Part shown: piece after piece, positions 7,564 to 14,699 of the stretch
How positions within the stretch are numbered: the stretch's first letter is position 1
How the letters are laid out: every line of letters begins with the position of its first letter
From: a virus
Direction: 5' to 3' (one strand)
DNA: 23,048 nucleotides
IMG/VR virus record: IMGVR_UViG_3300036860_000110
Coordinates: 1-23,048 of that record
Translations under genes and position numbers: made by a program
Notes under the pieces: model-generated
Databases searched by the model: none
The model's input: the letters and a program-made list of their open reading frames with translations, nothing else
Told to the model about the DNA's origin: nothing

Positions 7564-8538
7564 CTACCTGCCTCCGTGGAAGAGGCTGGACCGCTGCGGG
7601 GTGTAGTTGAGCGTCCGGCTCCGGGTCTTCATGAACGGCTCGAGCATCGCGGCCACATCGGGGTCCTCGTAGCGGGAGATGCGTACGGGGCCGAAGTCGG
7701 TGAAGCCGCGCCACCCGTCGGGGGAGTCCTTGCGGCGGAACAGTTTGACCGCCTTCAGGATGGCGGCCTGGTTGACCCCGTAGGGAATGGCTGGCCAGCC
7801 GAACCGGGCGGTCACCTGCACGCCGGCGCGCTGCGGGAACACGGGGAACTGGCGGGTGCCGACCGCGACGATCTCCCACCACGCGGACCCTTCGAGGTCG
7901 GCGTTGAGCGGCTCGAGCTGGAAGTCGGTGGTGATCGTCCAGGTCGTCTCGAAGACCCCGTCGCCGTCCTCGTCGGTCTTGACCAGCAGCCCGGTCGCGG
8001 TGGAGATGTCGGCGACCCACGCGCGCCACGGGTCATCGGTCCGGAAGACACGGATCGTGGGGGCGAGGTCCCGCCAGAACCGGCGGGGCGCGTCGGTGAC
8101 CCCACCGGAGCAGTAGGTGTCGATCGCCTCGGAGGTCGCGTTGACGGCCCGCTGGAGCAGCGTCCCGTCGAGGTTGCCGCCGTCGTCGCCGAGCTGCCCG
8201 CGGACCTCCCCGACCGTGCAGTAGAGCGCCGAAGGCGTCGTGCCCGCGGGGGTGACCTCGAACTGGCCCTCGCTGACCTCGGTGAGCGCGCCCGTCGCGG
8301 CGAACTTATAGCTCCAGATGCCAGGCTGGGAGCACGACCCGACCGCGGTGTACACCCGGACGGGGCCCACCGGTGTGCCCGGCGTGGTCGTCGGCGTGTC
8401 CGGCGTGCCGTCCGGCTTGGTGACCGTGGTCGTGACGACCACGCCGGCCCAGTTGGTGAACGCCGGATCGTCGGCGGTCAGGGTGTAGGGCAGCTTGTAG
8501 CTGTCGCCGACGCTCAGCGGCTCTGGGCTTGCGGTCAT
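7564..8538 (-). CDS. Head-tail connector with Ig-like N-terminal domain (324 aa)
   Basis: ATG 8538 overlaps the previous stop (ATGA), with GGGGAGG upstream. Residues 1-100 look like an Ig/fibronectin-type domain (VVVTTTVTKPDGTPD, PGIWSYKFAATG, EGQFEVTPAG). From about 106 the sequence turns to a gp6-like adaptor: YCTVGEVRGQLGD, helix LLQRAVNATSEAIDTYC, and a C-terminal helix VNQAAILKAVKLFRRKDSP followed by FGPVRISRYEDPDV. Connectors of this type form the ring under the portal. The extra N-terminal domain makes it about twice the size of a minimal connector. The next gene starts four bases after its stop. Confidence 0.8.
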   Translation of the reverse strand: MTASPEPLSVGDSYKLPYTLTADDPAFTNWAGVVVTTTVTKPDGTPDTPTTTPGTPVGPVRVYTAVGSCSQPGIWSYKFAATGALTEVSEGQFEVTPAGTTPSALYCTVGEVRGQLGDDGGNLDGTLLQRAVNATSEAIDTYCSGGVTDAPRRFWRDLAPTIRVFRTDDPWRAWVADISTATGLLVKTDEDGDGVFETTWTITTDFQLEPLNADLEGSAWWEIVAVGTRQFPVFPQRAGVQVTARFGWPAIPYGVNQAAILKAVKLFRRKDSPDGWRGFTDFGPVRISRYEDPDVAAMLEPFMKTRSRTLNYTPQRSSLFHGGR

Positions 8539-10271
8539 TCCACGCTCACCTCCCCTTCCGCGCTGGTCACGGTGACGGTGCCCTGATGTTGGCTGGCGAC
8601 CAGGACTGACCCGGCCGGCCCGCCGACGTTGACCCGGCCGAACGCTTTGACGACTGCGGCCAGCATCGTGGCGACGACCTGGCCGGCGAGCCGCTGCTGC
8701 CCGCTGGTCGCGCCGCGGCCACCCTTCGCCCCGGCGGTGGTGGCACCGATCCTCTGCTGGCCGCTGGTGGCACCGACGGCGCGGTGGATCCCGGTGCTCG
8801 CGCCGGCGGTGCGCTGCTGCCCGCTGGCAGTGCCGACGGCGCCTTTCCGGCCGGTCGACAGGCCGGTGACCCGCTGCTGGCCGACCGCCGCGCCGGAGGG
8901 TGGCGGTGGGGCGGTGGTGGCCAGCCCGGTGGTGCGCTGCTCCCCGATGGTCGCGCCGGTGGCCTGCTTGCGTGCCGACGCTGTACCGACGCTGCGCTGC
9001 TGCCCACTGCCGGCGCCGAGCGCCTGCTTGCGGACGGCCACTTGGCCGGCGGTGCGCTGCTGGCCGCTCTGCGCACCGACGGCGCCCTTGGTCCCGGTGC
9101 TCTGGCCGGTGACGCGTTGCTGGCCGCTGGTCGCTCCGGTGGCGAACGGCGCGCCCCGGACCGCGAGCCCGGTGGTGCGCTGCTCCCCGACCGTCGCCCC
9201 GAGGGCCTGCTTGCGGACCGCGACCAGCCCTGCGGTTCGGGCCTGCCCTTGCGTGGCGCCGACGGCGCCCTTGCTGCCGGTCGACAGCCCCGACACCCGC
9301 TGCGCGCCCACCGTGGCGCCCGCGGCCCCCTTGACGCCCGTGGCCAGCCCGGCTACCCGGGCTGCGCCCACCGTGGCGCCGGCGGCGCCCTTGACGCCCG
9401 CGCTGGTGCCGGTGGTGCGCTGCTCCCCGGTCGCCGCGCCGGAGCTCGCCTGCCCACCACCGGTGATGGCGTACTTGGTGAGCAGATAGTTGGTGACCAG
9501 GTCCCGGTCCGCGTCGGCGATCTTGTTCGCGCCGACGTAGACGATCAGCTCGGCGATGTCGCCAGCCCAGAACTCCCCGAGCCCGTCCGCGCGGCCACCG
9601 ACCGCTGCGGCGAGCGCGTTGGTCGCCGATGTCGTCCCCGAGCTGGTCAGCGCCAGGTTCGACCCGATCTGCGTCCCGTCGAGGTTGAGGAACCCGTCGC
9701 CGTTGACGTAGTCCATGATCGCCGAGTGGACATGCCAGGCGGTGTCGTCGTTTGCGTCTTCGATGTTGGCGGCCGCGTCGGCGTCCAGCCGGCGGGCGGT
9801 CATCCCCCACACCCCCGACCCGGCGGGGGCGCGCTGCCCCGCCTTGAGGCGGGCCGAGTTGGCGGCGGTGCCGGTGGAGATCGCCAGGTAGTCGTTGGTG
9901 GTCGCGGCGGTCGCGCTCAGCTTGGCGACCGCGAAGAAACTGATCGCACCAATCGCGTTCGTGGCGGCGAGCAGATCGGTGGTGGCCAGGTTCATCCAGT
10001 CGTTGGAGCCGTCGAACCGGACAACTGGAAGGCCGTTGATGACTGCGGTCTGGTAGGTGGGCTGGTTGGCGCCGGTCGGCTGGGTGGCGTCGTTTGCGCG
10101 GCCGCTCGCGTCGGCCCAGGTGGCGACGGCGGCGCCGCCGGAGAGGCCGCCGATCTTGTCGGCGGCCAGCCACAACCGCAACCCCGCGACGGTCTGCGGG
10201 GCCTCCAGCGGAGGCTTGCCGTGCAGGTAGATGGCCCGGCGTGGCTGCCGCCGGCCGGTGAACCGGGCCAT
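8535..10271 (-). CDS. LamG-like protein with thirteen 20-residue repeats (578 aa)
   Basis: ATG 10271. Residues about 25-275 form a concanavalin-A/LamG-type beta-sandwich: GLRLWLAADKIGGL, WADASGRANDATQP, LPVVRFDGSNDWMNL, WAGDIAELIVY and a closing VTNYLLTKYAI helix. From residue 278 there are 13 tandem units of 20 (two of 21) residues with consensus GATxGQQRxxGxxTGxKGAx, very low in aromatics and with regular positive charges. Residues 530-578 form a short beta-rich tail. Such LamG heads on repetitive stalks usually bind sugars or surfaces. The gene lies on the head side, ahead of the connector, so a capsid fibre is as likely as a tail fibre. Stop overlaps the connector ATG (ATGA). Confidence 0.8.
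   Translation of the reverse strand: MARFTGRRQPRRAIYLHGKPPLEAPQTVAGLRLWLAADKIGGLSGGAAVATWADASGRANDATQPTGANQPTYQTAVINGLPVVRFDGSNDWMNLATTDLLAATNAIGAISFFAVAKLSATAATTNDYLAISTGTAANSARLKAGQRAPAGSGVWGMTARRLDADAAANIEDANDDTAWHVHSAIMDYVNGDGFLNLDGTQIGSNLALTSSGTTSATNALAAAVGGRADGLGEFWAGDIAELIVYVGANKIADADRDLVTNYLLTKYAITGGGQASSGAATGEQRTTGTSAGVKGAAGATVGAARVAGLATGVKGAAGATVGAQRVSGLSTGSKGAVGATQGQARTAGLVAVRKQALGATVGEQRTTGLAVRGAPFATGATSGQQRVTGQSTGTKGAVGAQSGQQRTAGQVAVRKQALGAGSGQQRSVGTASARKQATGATIGEQRTTGLATTAPPPPSGAAVGQQRVTGLSTGRKGAVGTASGQQRTAGASTGIHRAVGATSGQQRIGATTAGAKGGRGATSGQQRLAGQVVATMLAAVVKAFGRVNVGGPAGSVLVASQHQGTVTVTSAEGEVSVE
8681..9440 (-). repeat. In-gene tandem repeat array, 60-bp period, 13 units
   Basis: Units of 60 bases (two of 63) begin at 9440 and step down to 8714, the last one merging into the C-terminal domain. 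Each unit reads a Gly-rich half with GQQR or GEQR and a second half with GxKGA or RKQAL. Two alternating second-half types (TGxKGA and AVRKQAL) recur, suggesting blocks of two or more units were duplicated together. The array is in frame throughout. Confidence 0.9.
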
Positions 10272-10274
10272 CGG

Positions 10275-10475
10275 CTACCCCAACCGCAGGATCACACCGA
10301 CCAGCCGATGCGGCCGGATCGGCTCCCCGCTGGCCTCGTCGATACCGTGGTCTTCCACTTCGATGTCGAGCTCGGCGCCGGCCACGTCGACCAGCTCCCC
10401 GTCGGCCAGCCGGACCCGGACGGGCATGTCCGCCTTGACCAGCGCGGCCACCTCCAGCAGCTGCCCATAGGTCAT
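10275..10475 (-). CDS. Small acidic hypothetical protein (66 aa)
   Basis: ATG 10475 is one base after the previous stop; a GAGGA run lies upstream. The protein has an N-terminal helix (YGQLLEVAALVKA) and then short strands rich in Asp/Glu/Val, ending VGVILRLG. No family recognised. It is three bases from the LamG-repeat gene, suggesting co-translation and perhaps a chaperone or partner role, which is inference only. Confidence 0.6.
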   Translation of the reverse strand: MTYGQLLEVAALVKADMPVRVRLADGELVDVAGAELDIEVEDHGIDEASGEPIRPHRLVGVILRLG

Positions 10476-10476
10476 G

Positions 10477-10953
10477 TCAGGTCCTCTCGAAGAACATGGT
10501 CGGGGTGACGTTGACAGCGGCCGGAGCGGTCATGCGGAGCGCGAACCCGTTGGACACCGGGGTGTCCCATGACCGGCCCGGTGGGCGCTCGACGAGGATG
10601 AAGCCCTTGTTGGGGTCGAGCCCGAACCGCCAGATTGGGGTGAGCACGGTCGGCTCGTTGGCGGCGGTCCACGCGGACGCGGCGGTGAATCCGGGCGTGA
10701 TCGTCGGCCCGTACTCCTGCTGCGGGGTGATCGTGGTCGAGTTGGTGCCAGGCGCGTTGGTGGCGAAGGTGGCTCGGCACAGCTCGACGACGACGATCAC
10801 CGCGGTGGCGGTCACCCCGTCGAAGACGAACGAGAAGCCTTGCAGGTCGCAGCCGAACTGGGCTGGTGACTGGACGCCGATCGTGGTCTTGGCGGTGGCT
10901 GCGACCAGCGCTACCGCCGCTGCCGCTGGCGCGGAATAGCCTGCCTTGGCCAT
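10477..10953 (-). CDS. Putative virion protein (158 aa)
   Basis: Start at ATG 10953, five bases after AGGAG. After an Ala-rich N-terminus (residues 1-21) come beta-type stretches: GCDLQGFSFVFDGVTATAVI, ELCRATF, PTVLTPIWRFGLDPNKGFIL and a C-terminal NGFALRMTAPAAVNVTPTMFFER. Sequences of this kind occur in phage structural regions. Function unassigned. Its TGA lies one base before the start of the next gene. Confidence 0.65.
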   Translation of the reverse strand: MAKAGYSAPAAAAVALVAATAKTTIGVQSPAQFGCDLQGFSFVFDGVTATAVIVVVELCRATFATNAPGTNSTTITPQQEYGPTITPGFTAASAWTAANEPTVLTPIWRFGLDPNKGFILVERPPGRSWDTPVSNGFALRMTAPAAVNVTPTMFFERT

Positions 10954-10961
10954 TGATGCTC

Positions 10962-11588
10962 CTATCGGGCGTCGGCGTACCTGATTGCCCTGCGGTAGAT
11001 GACCGGCTTGGGTGCGGTGCCGGCCTGCACGACCGAGTTGAGCGTCTCGGTGAACGTGACGTACGTGTCCCCAGCGACCGCGGCGGTCGGGCCCGAGTAG
11101 GTGTTGGTGATGGTGTGGCCGCTGCCCATCGTCCCGACGTTGCGGACCTTCAGGGTCACCTTGATCCGGTCGGTGTTCACCAGCGCAGTGGAGGTCGGGG
11201 TGTACGTGCCGTTCTTGGCCGCATCGCTGGTGGAGTACTCGGTGATGGTGCTCGGCACCGTGACGTCGTTCAGGATCGTGGAGATCACATTGCCGAGCGA
11301 GTCGCACCGCTCCACGAGGATCCCCGCGCCGCAGTTGGCGCTGACGCTGGACTCTTTCCCGCGGACATTGACAGTGACTATCCCCGAGATCGTGACCGCC
11401 AGCAGCTGGGTCGAGAACCACGTGAGGATCTGCCCGCCGCCGGTTGCGGTGACGGTGATGTTGGTCCCTGAGGCTGCGTCGTTGGTGATCGCGTTCGCCG
11501 ACGCTGCGCCTCGAGAGGTGGAGAGGGCCTTCTGCCCTGCGCCGCCAAGGTCAGAGGCGGCATCGGTGAGGAACAGCGTTGTGGCCAT
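10962..11588 (-). CDS. Virion structural protein, jelly-roll-like (208 aa)
   Basis: Begins ATG 11588 immediately after the previous TGA, with only a weak GGTGGTG upstream, so coupling is likely. Sequence resembles a recurrent phage and metagenomic structural family: MATTLFLTDAASDLGG, LSTSRGAAS, a TISGIVTVNVRGKES strand pair, GTYTPTSTALVNTDRIKV, and the C-terminal GPTAAVAGDTYVTFTETL. No catalytic motif. Probably a surface, fibre or baseplate component; placement in the head half of the region leaves open whether it is on the capsid or the tail. Confidence 0.7.
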   Translation of the reverse strand: MATTLFLTDAASDLGGAGQKALSTSRGAASANAITNDAASGTNITVTATGGGQILTWFSTQLLAVTISGIVTVNVRGKESSVSANCGAGILVERCDSLGNVISTILNDVTVPSTITEYSTSDAAKNGTYTPTSTALVNTDRIKVTLKVRNVGTMGSGHTITNTYSGPTAAVAGDTYVTFTETLNSVVQAGTAPKPVIYRRAIRYADAR

Positions 11589-12275
11589 TCACACCACCGT
11601 CGCCTGACCACCCTGCGAGAACGGCTCCTCCGCAGCTGCCCGGTAGACCAGCATGGCGCCAAGCGCCAAGCCCATCGTGCCGCCGAGATCGGCGGTGCAT
11701 TCGTACGTGCCGCCGGCCCCCGGATAGGCGCGGGACACCATGACCGTGATGTTCCCGCTGCCGTTGTTCAGCGTGATCTCCTCACCCTTGACGAACCCGG
11801 CGGTCTGCGGGGTCATCGTGGTCACTGCGGAGGAGGTGGCGTGGACAGCGATGCAGGCAATGTCGGTGTCGTCGACCTGCGGGGTTGTCCCCGTCGAGAG
11901 CGTGGCGACGCTCAGCCCGGAGTTGGTGGCGTACTGGTCGAGCGGCGAGACACGATCCACGCTGGAAAACTCGTACGCGAGCCAGGCGAAGATGTTGCCG
12001 CTGGAGGGGAACTGCGCGTCCAGCGGCCAGGAGTTCTCGCCGCCGAACACCTCCCGGTGGCGGCGTTGCAGCATGGTGTTGCCGCCCGCGCCCAGCGACG
12101 GCCCGTCATCCATGAACCCCGCCGCCACGATCTCGAGGCTGGAGCTGTTGTTCCGGAAGGTGAGGAGCAGGACGGTGCTGCCATCCTGGGTGGGGTTGGG
12201 GAGGCTCGCCGTCCCAGTTTGGGTCGTGAAGGTGCCGAATGCTGGAGGCTGAACCAGACTCGCCTCAGAAAGCAT
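11589..12275 (-). CDS. Putative virion protein (228 aa)
   Basis: Start set at ATG 12275, six bases after GGAGG; a TTG two codons upstream is less likely. The protein is strongly beta-patterned, with PPAFGTFTTQTGTASLPNP, STVLLLTFRNNS, a central acidic/aromatic region (SGNIFAWLAYEFSSVD) and a C-terminal MGLALGAMLVYRAA strand. Such sequences are typical of jelly-roll or sandwich proteins on virions, but I recognise no named family. The stop is directly followed by the next ATG with no spacer. Its translation start is enclosed in a long hairpin. Confidence 0.65.
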   Translation of the reverse strand: MLSEASLVQPPAFGTFTTQTGTASLPNPTQDGSTVLLLTFRNNSSSLEIVAAGFMDDGPSLGAGGNTMLQRRHREVFGGENSWPLDAQFPSSGNIFAWLAYEFSSVDRVSPLDQYATNSGLSVATLSTGTTPQVDDTDIACIAVHATSSAVTTMTPQTAGFVKGEEITLNNGSGNITVMVSRAYPGAGGTYECTADLGGTMGLALGAMLVYRAAAEEPFSQGGQATVV

Positions 12276-12303
12276 GCTCAACCTCCAGCATGATCATTTC
12301 GGC
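12234..12303 (-). promoter_or_regulatory. Hairpin with buried ribosome binding site and start codon at the loop edge
   Basis: In the minus-strand RNA bases 12291-12276 pair with 12254-12239: 14 Watson-Crick pairs and two G-U wobbles, 16 pairs without a mismatch. An outer helix of 12303-12299 with 12238-12234 adds five pairs after a seven-base bulge. The GGAGG site is inside the stem and the ATG at 12275 is the first codon of the 21-base loop. A short upstream frame (ATG 12297, MIMLEVEHAF, stop at 12265) runs across the stem and could open it when translated. No U-run follows. Confidence 0.65.
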
Positions 12304-12304
12304 G

Positions 12305-12616
12305 CTACTGGCGGTTGGGGTACTGGTCGATCGCCCATTGCTTCGCGGCGTCCTGGGTGCAGCCGACATCGCTGGTCCCGTTCACCGTCCCCTGCGCGTA
12401 CGAGTACGGGTTGTAGTACGTCGGGTTCGCGGCGGCGTAGGCCGGGTCGTAGACGCCGGGGGCGGGCTGCGGGTCGGGGTAGCACGCCACCGGGGTGGCG
12501 GCCTGCCAGTAGTAGAAGACGCCGAAGCTGGTGCCGTTGCAGGTGACGGTCATCTTGACGTCCTCACCAGCGATGCAGACGTGCTCGAAGACCCAGCCGG
12601 AACCACCGTGCGGCAT
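12305..12616 (-). CDS. Hypothetical Tyr/Pro-rich protein (103 aa)
   Basis: ATG 12616 follows GGAAGGAGA by seven bases, a strong site. The first half has two cysteines and strands (FEHVCIAGEDVKMTVTCNG), the second half is rich in Tyr, Pro, Ala and Asn (YDPAYAAANPTYYNPYSY) before a short helix ending QWAIDQYPNRQ. No known family recognised; the composition suits a surface or virion protein. Lies between the HNH gene and a larger virion-type gene. Confidence 0.65.
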   Translation of the reverse strand: MPHGGSGWVFEHVCIAGEDVKMTVTCNGTSFGVFYYWQAATPVACYPDPQPAPGVYDPAYAAANPTYYNPYSYAQGTVNGTSDVGCTQDAAKQWAIDQYPNRQ

Positions 12617-12631
12617 GCGCTGCTCTCCTTC

Positions 12632-12664
12632 CTATGCGGGCAGGCTGATCGGGAAGCTCGACAT
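12632..12664 (-). pseudogene. Orphan 10-codon tail resembling the C-terminus of the upstream virion protein
   Basis: Right after the HNH stop, overlapping it as TGATG, a frame reads MSSFPISLPA and stops at TAG. The protein upstream of the HNH gene ends SAFSVALPG: S, F, L and P coincide and the others are conservative. This could be the displaced original end of that gene, separated by insertion of the HNH unit that brought its own replacement end. With so few residues, chance is a real alternative. Confidence 0.3.
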
Positions 12665-13317
12665 CATTTGCGGCTCAGCCTCCATTGGCGCTTGTAGTGC
12701 TTGTGGCAGAGACCACGCGCTTTCGCCGCCTGCGCACAACCCTCGATCACGCAGATCACACCAAGCCACTTGGTCCTGCTGCCACGCTGCACGTTCTCTT
12801 GGTGCGTCACCGGCTCGAGGTGATCGAACCGCACGCACGCAGGGACACGGCAAAGATGGTCCGGCTCGAAGCCCTCGCGGATCGGGCCGACGAACCGCTC
12901 GAAGCCCCAGCGATGCGCCCCGACCGAGCGGCCATGCTCGTTCGAGAACCAGCCATATCCCTGCCAGTTGAACGGCTCAATCCACAGCCAGCACGGACCG
13001 AGGTCCGGGCGGTGCTCCGGTATGGGGCCGTCCTTGTTGACTCGCGCCCACCAGCGCTCCTCCGGGGTGCCGCTGTTGCGGATCCGCAGGCGGGCTTCCG
13101 GATCGCCGTGCCGTTGCCAGCGGCGGTAGTGCGTCTGGCACCAGCCGTGTGCCTTGACCGGCCGGTCGCAGCCGTCGATTGAGCAGGTTTCCTCCGGCCG
13201 AGACTGCGGGTCAGCCGTTGTGCCGTGCCGCTGCCAGCGGCTGTAGTGCTTCCGGCAGAGCCCCTGCCCTACCGCTGAGCCTTCGCAGCCGTCGACCGTG
13301 CACGTACGCTTGGCCAT
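12664..13317 (-). CDS. HNH homing endonuclease with three zinc fingers (217 aa)
   Basis: Free-standing HNH endonuclease. Starts at ATG 13317 behind GGAGGGG. Two N-terminal fingers of pattern C-x4-C-x9-C-x2-H (C6, C11, C21, H24 and C45, C50, C60, H63), each followed by a YxRWQRHG-type helix, and a third copy at the C-terminus (C189, C194, C204, H207), presumably bind DNA. The nuclease core has WLWI (110-113), AHRWGFERF (134-142), PDHLC (152-156) and RFDHLEPVTHQENVQRG (163-179). The position often held by Asn in the central HNH motif is Arg163, as in many actinobacterial CVRPDHL-type members. The gene has no virion role and interrupts a structural block, as selfish homing genes do. Confidence 0.9.
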   Translation of the reverse strand: MAKRTCTVDGCEGSAVGQGLCRKHYSRWQRHGTTADPQSRPEETCSIDGCDRPVKAHGWCQTHYRRWQRHGDPEARLRIRNSGTPEERWWARVNKDGPIPEHRPDLGPCWLWIEPFNWQGYGWFSNEHGRSVGAHRWGFERFVGPIREGFEPDHLCRVPACVRFDHLEPVTHQENVQRGSRTKWLGVICVIEGCAQAAKARGLCHKHYKRQWRLSRK

Positions 13318-13351
13318 GTCGGCACCCCTCCTCGATGTCGGGTGTCGTCCT

Positions 13352-13382
13352 GGCCCCCGGCCGCTCCAACGGTGCGGGGGCC
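13352..13382 (-). promoter_or_regulatory. GC-rich hairpin in the leader of the HNH gene
   Basis: GGCCCCCG at 13352-13359 pairs with CGGGGGCC at 13375-13382, with a short inner CCG/CGG helix. No U-run follows in the transcript. A TAGGAT box at 13401-13396 would suit a -10 element directed toward the HNH gene, with the hairpin then in its leader; the -35 region is not convincing. It may be a terminator for the upstream gene or part of the mobile unit carried by the endonuclease. Confidence 0.45.
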
Positions 13383-13410
13383 GTTCTGTCCAACCATCCT
13401 ACACGAAAGC

Positions 13411-14058
13411 TCAGCCAGGAAGTGCGACGCTAAAGGCCGAAACTTGGTAGGTTCCCTGCGCCGCGAACACTTCGGGCGTGAACTTCTGGACGTCGCCGTC
13501 GCCGATTGCGGTGATGTTGATTGCGGCGCCGCCGAGGGTGAGCGAGAGCTGGAAGGTGTCGGTGGTCACGCCGACGACGAAGTACTCTGTGTCCTCCGCC
13601 ACACCGGTCGGGAGCACCGCGCCGATCGTGGGCCACACCAGCACCGAATTGCCGTTGGCGAGGCCATGCGCGGGCGAGTCGAACGCGTCGGCGGTGACTC
13701 CGGCCGCGTTCACGGTGAAAGCGCGCCGGGCCGTGCTGCCCGCTGGCATCCATGCTCGCATCGTCGCAGCACCGGACGAGGAGTCGACCAGTGAGACCGC
13801 CCTCACGGTCCCTGCCGGGACGTCGAAGGTGACCGCCGCGGTGATGTCCTTCTGGCCCTGCACGACGGCACCGGCCGCCTGCCAGGTGATCGCCTTCCGT
13901 GCGTAGGCGGGCGCGCCGCCGGTGACCTCGTTGCCTGGGTTGACGGCCGGGGGGAAGCCGGTGTGGAGCGCCAGGAACGGTGTCGCCGGGTTGAGGGCAG
14001 CGGCGACGGCACTGTCCAAAAGGGCATTTTTACATGCATTGGTCAAGATGGCCGTCAA
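13411..14058 (-). CDS. Virion (tail or fibre-type) protein (215 aa)
   Basis: Starts at TTG 14058, chosen because GGAGGG is seven bases upstream and no better start exists. Residues about 1-105 resemble a widespread phage structural family: a short helix (LTNACKNALLDSA), then FLALHTG, a NEVTGG segment, YARKAITW and an AAVTFDVPAGTVRAVSLVD core. Residues about 115-215 look like a second beta-rich domain ending SAFSVALPG. Probably displayed on the virion surface. Its neighbourhood shows fragments resembling its N-terminus (14643-14699) and C-terminus (12632-12664), pointing to past duplication or insertion. Confidence 0.7.
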   Translation of the reverse strand: MTAILTNACKNALLDSAVAAALNPATPFLALHTGFPPAVNPGNEVTGGAPAYARKAITWQAAGAVVQGQKDITAAVTFDVPAGTVRAVSLVDSSSGAATMRAWMPAGSTARRAFTVNAAGVTADAFDSPAHGLANGNSVLVWPTIGAVLPTGVAEDTEYFVVGVTTDTFQLSLTLGGAAINITAIGDGDVQKFTPEVFAAQGTYQVSAFSVALPG

Positions 14059-14112
14059 CTGAGAACCCTCCTAGTGTGTCCTGCCCTGACCGCGCGACCG
14101 CTCGGCGGCGGT

Positions 14113-14646
14113 TCAGGCAGCGCTCACACAGACGGCATAGGCGTAGCGCGTGACGGCATACGCATTGTTGTTGATGAAGACCGTGACCCATGAGAACGCC
14201 GGGCCACTCGAATTCTGATAGTTCGGCGTAGAACTGCGTATATCCACGCCCGATTCCGACTCGAAGCCACCAGCAATGGCTGTCTTGCCTGTAGGGCAGT
14301 CAACCGACGCCTGACCGAGCGAGTTCGCCGGGATGGAGATCTCTTCCTGGACGTACTGAAGTCCCGAGACGCCATCCGCTCCCGCCGGCCCGGCCGGCCC
14401 CGCTGGCCCCGCTGCGCCTGTTGGCCCGGCTGGTCCTTGCGGGCCGGTCTGGCTCCAGTTGAGAGCCGTGTACCCGCTCGGGCAGCTCGCCGCCGAGTCG
14501 ATGGCGATCAGTGCGCCCTGCGCAGGGTTCGAGGTCTTGTAGCAGCCGTGGATCACGCCGTCGGGGCCGGGGATGCTGGCCCACGCGATGCCGCCGATGG
14601 CCAGCAGCAGCGCGACGACGAGCACGACGACGAACGGTCTCTTCAT
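14113..14646 (-). CDS. Exported collagen-like protein (177 aa)
   Basis: Starts at ATG 14646 with AGGAG upstream; a farther in-frame start at 14706 lies within the previous gene. Residues 4-23 are an export signal ending AWA, followed by a domain with VIHGCYKTS and TALNWSQTGP. Residues 68-91 are eight Gly-X-Y triplets, mostly GPA. The C-terminal domain (about 95-177) has CPTGKTAIAGGF and ends YAYAVCVSAA. This architecture is common in exported proteins of actinobacterial chromosomes. Base composition over 14150-14350 is visibly less GC-rich than the flanks. Host origin is likely; a virion fibre role is the alternative, since phage fibres also use Gly-X-Y. Confidence 0.8.
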   Translation of the reverse strand: MKRPFVVVLVVALLLAIGGIAWASIPGPDGVIHGCYKTSNPAQGALIAIDSAASCPSGYTALNWSQTGPQGPAGPTGAAGPAGPAGPAGADGVSGLQYVQEEISIPANSLGQASVDCPTGKTAIAGGFESESGVDIRSSTPNYQNSSGPAFSWVTVFINNNAYAVTRYAYAVCVSAA

Positions 14647-14699
14647 GCGGTCACTCCTGTCATCGCGTTGACGCACACGTCGGTCAGGATCGCGTTCAC
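14643..14699 (-). CDS. 18-codon mini-ORF, possible remnant of a virion gene N-terminus
   Basis: Reads MNAILTDVCVNAMTGVTA from GTG 14699 to TGA. It begins in a GTGA overlap with the stop of the proline-rich gene and ends in an ATGA overlap with the collagen-like gene start, so it bridges the two and would couple their translation. Its first 13 residues match the start of the virion protein encoded at 13411-14058 (MTAILTNACKNAL) at 8 of 13 positions. It may be a translated leader, or the stump of a second copy of that gene that lost its body when the collagen-like gene arrived. Confidence 0.45.
   Translation of the reverse strand: MNAILTDVCVNAMTGVTA

Noticed and set aside
8681-9440. Regular 60-bp repeats considered as a CRISPR array
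   Set aside because: Units are contiguous, diverged, in frame and without spacers; they encode protein repeats.
7564-10173. Single 869-codon frame joining the repeat region to the connector
   Set aside because: Its first two thirds are an out-of-frame reading of the LamG-repeat gene; only the part from ATG 8538 is protein-like.
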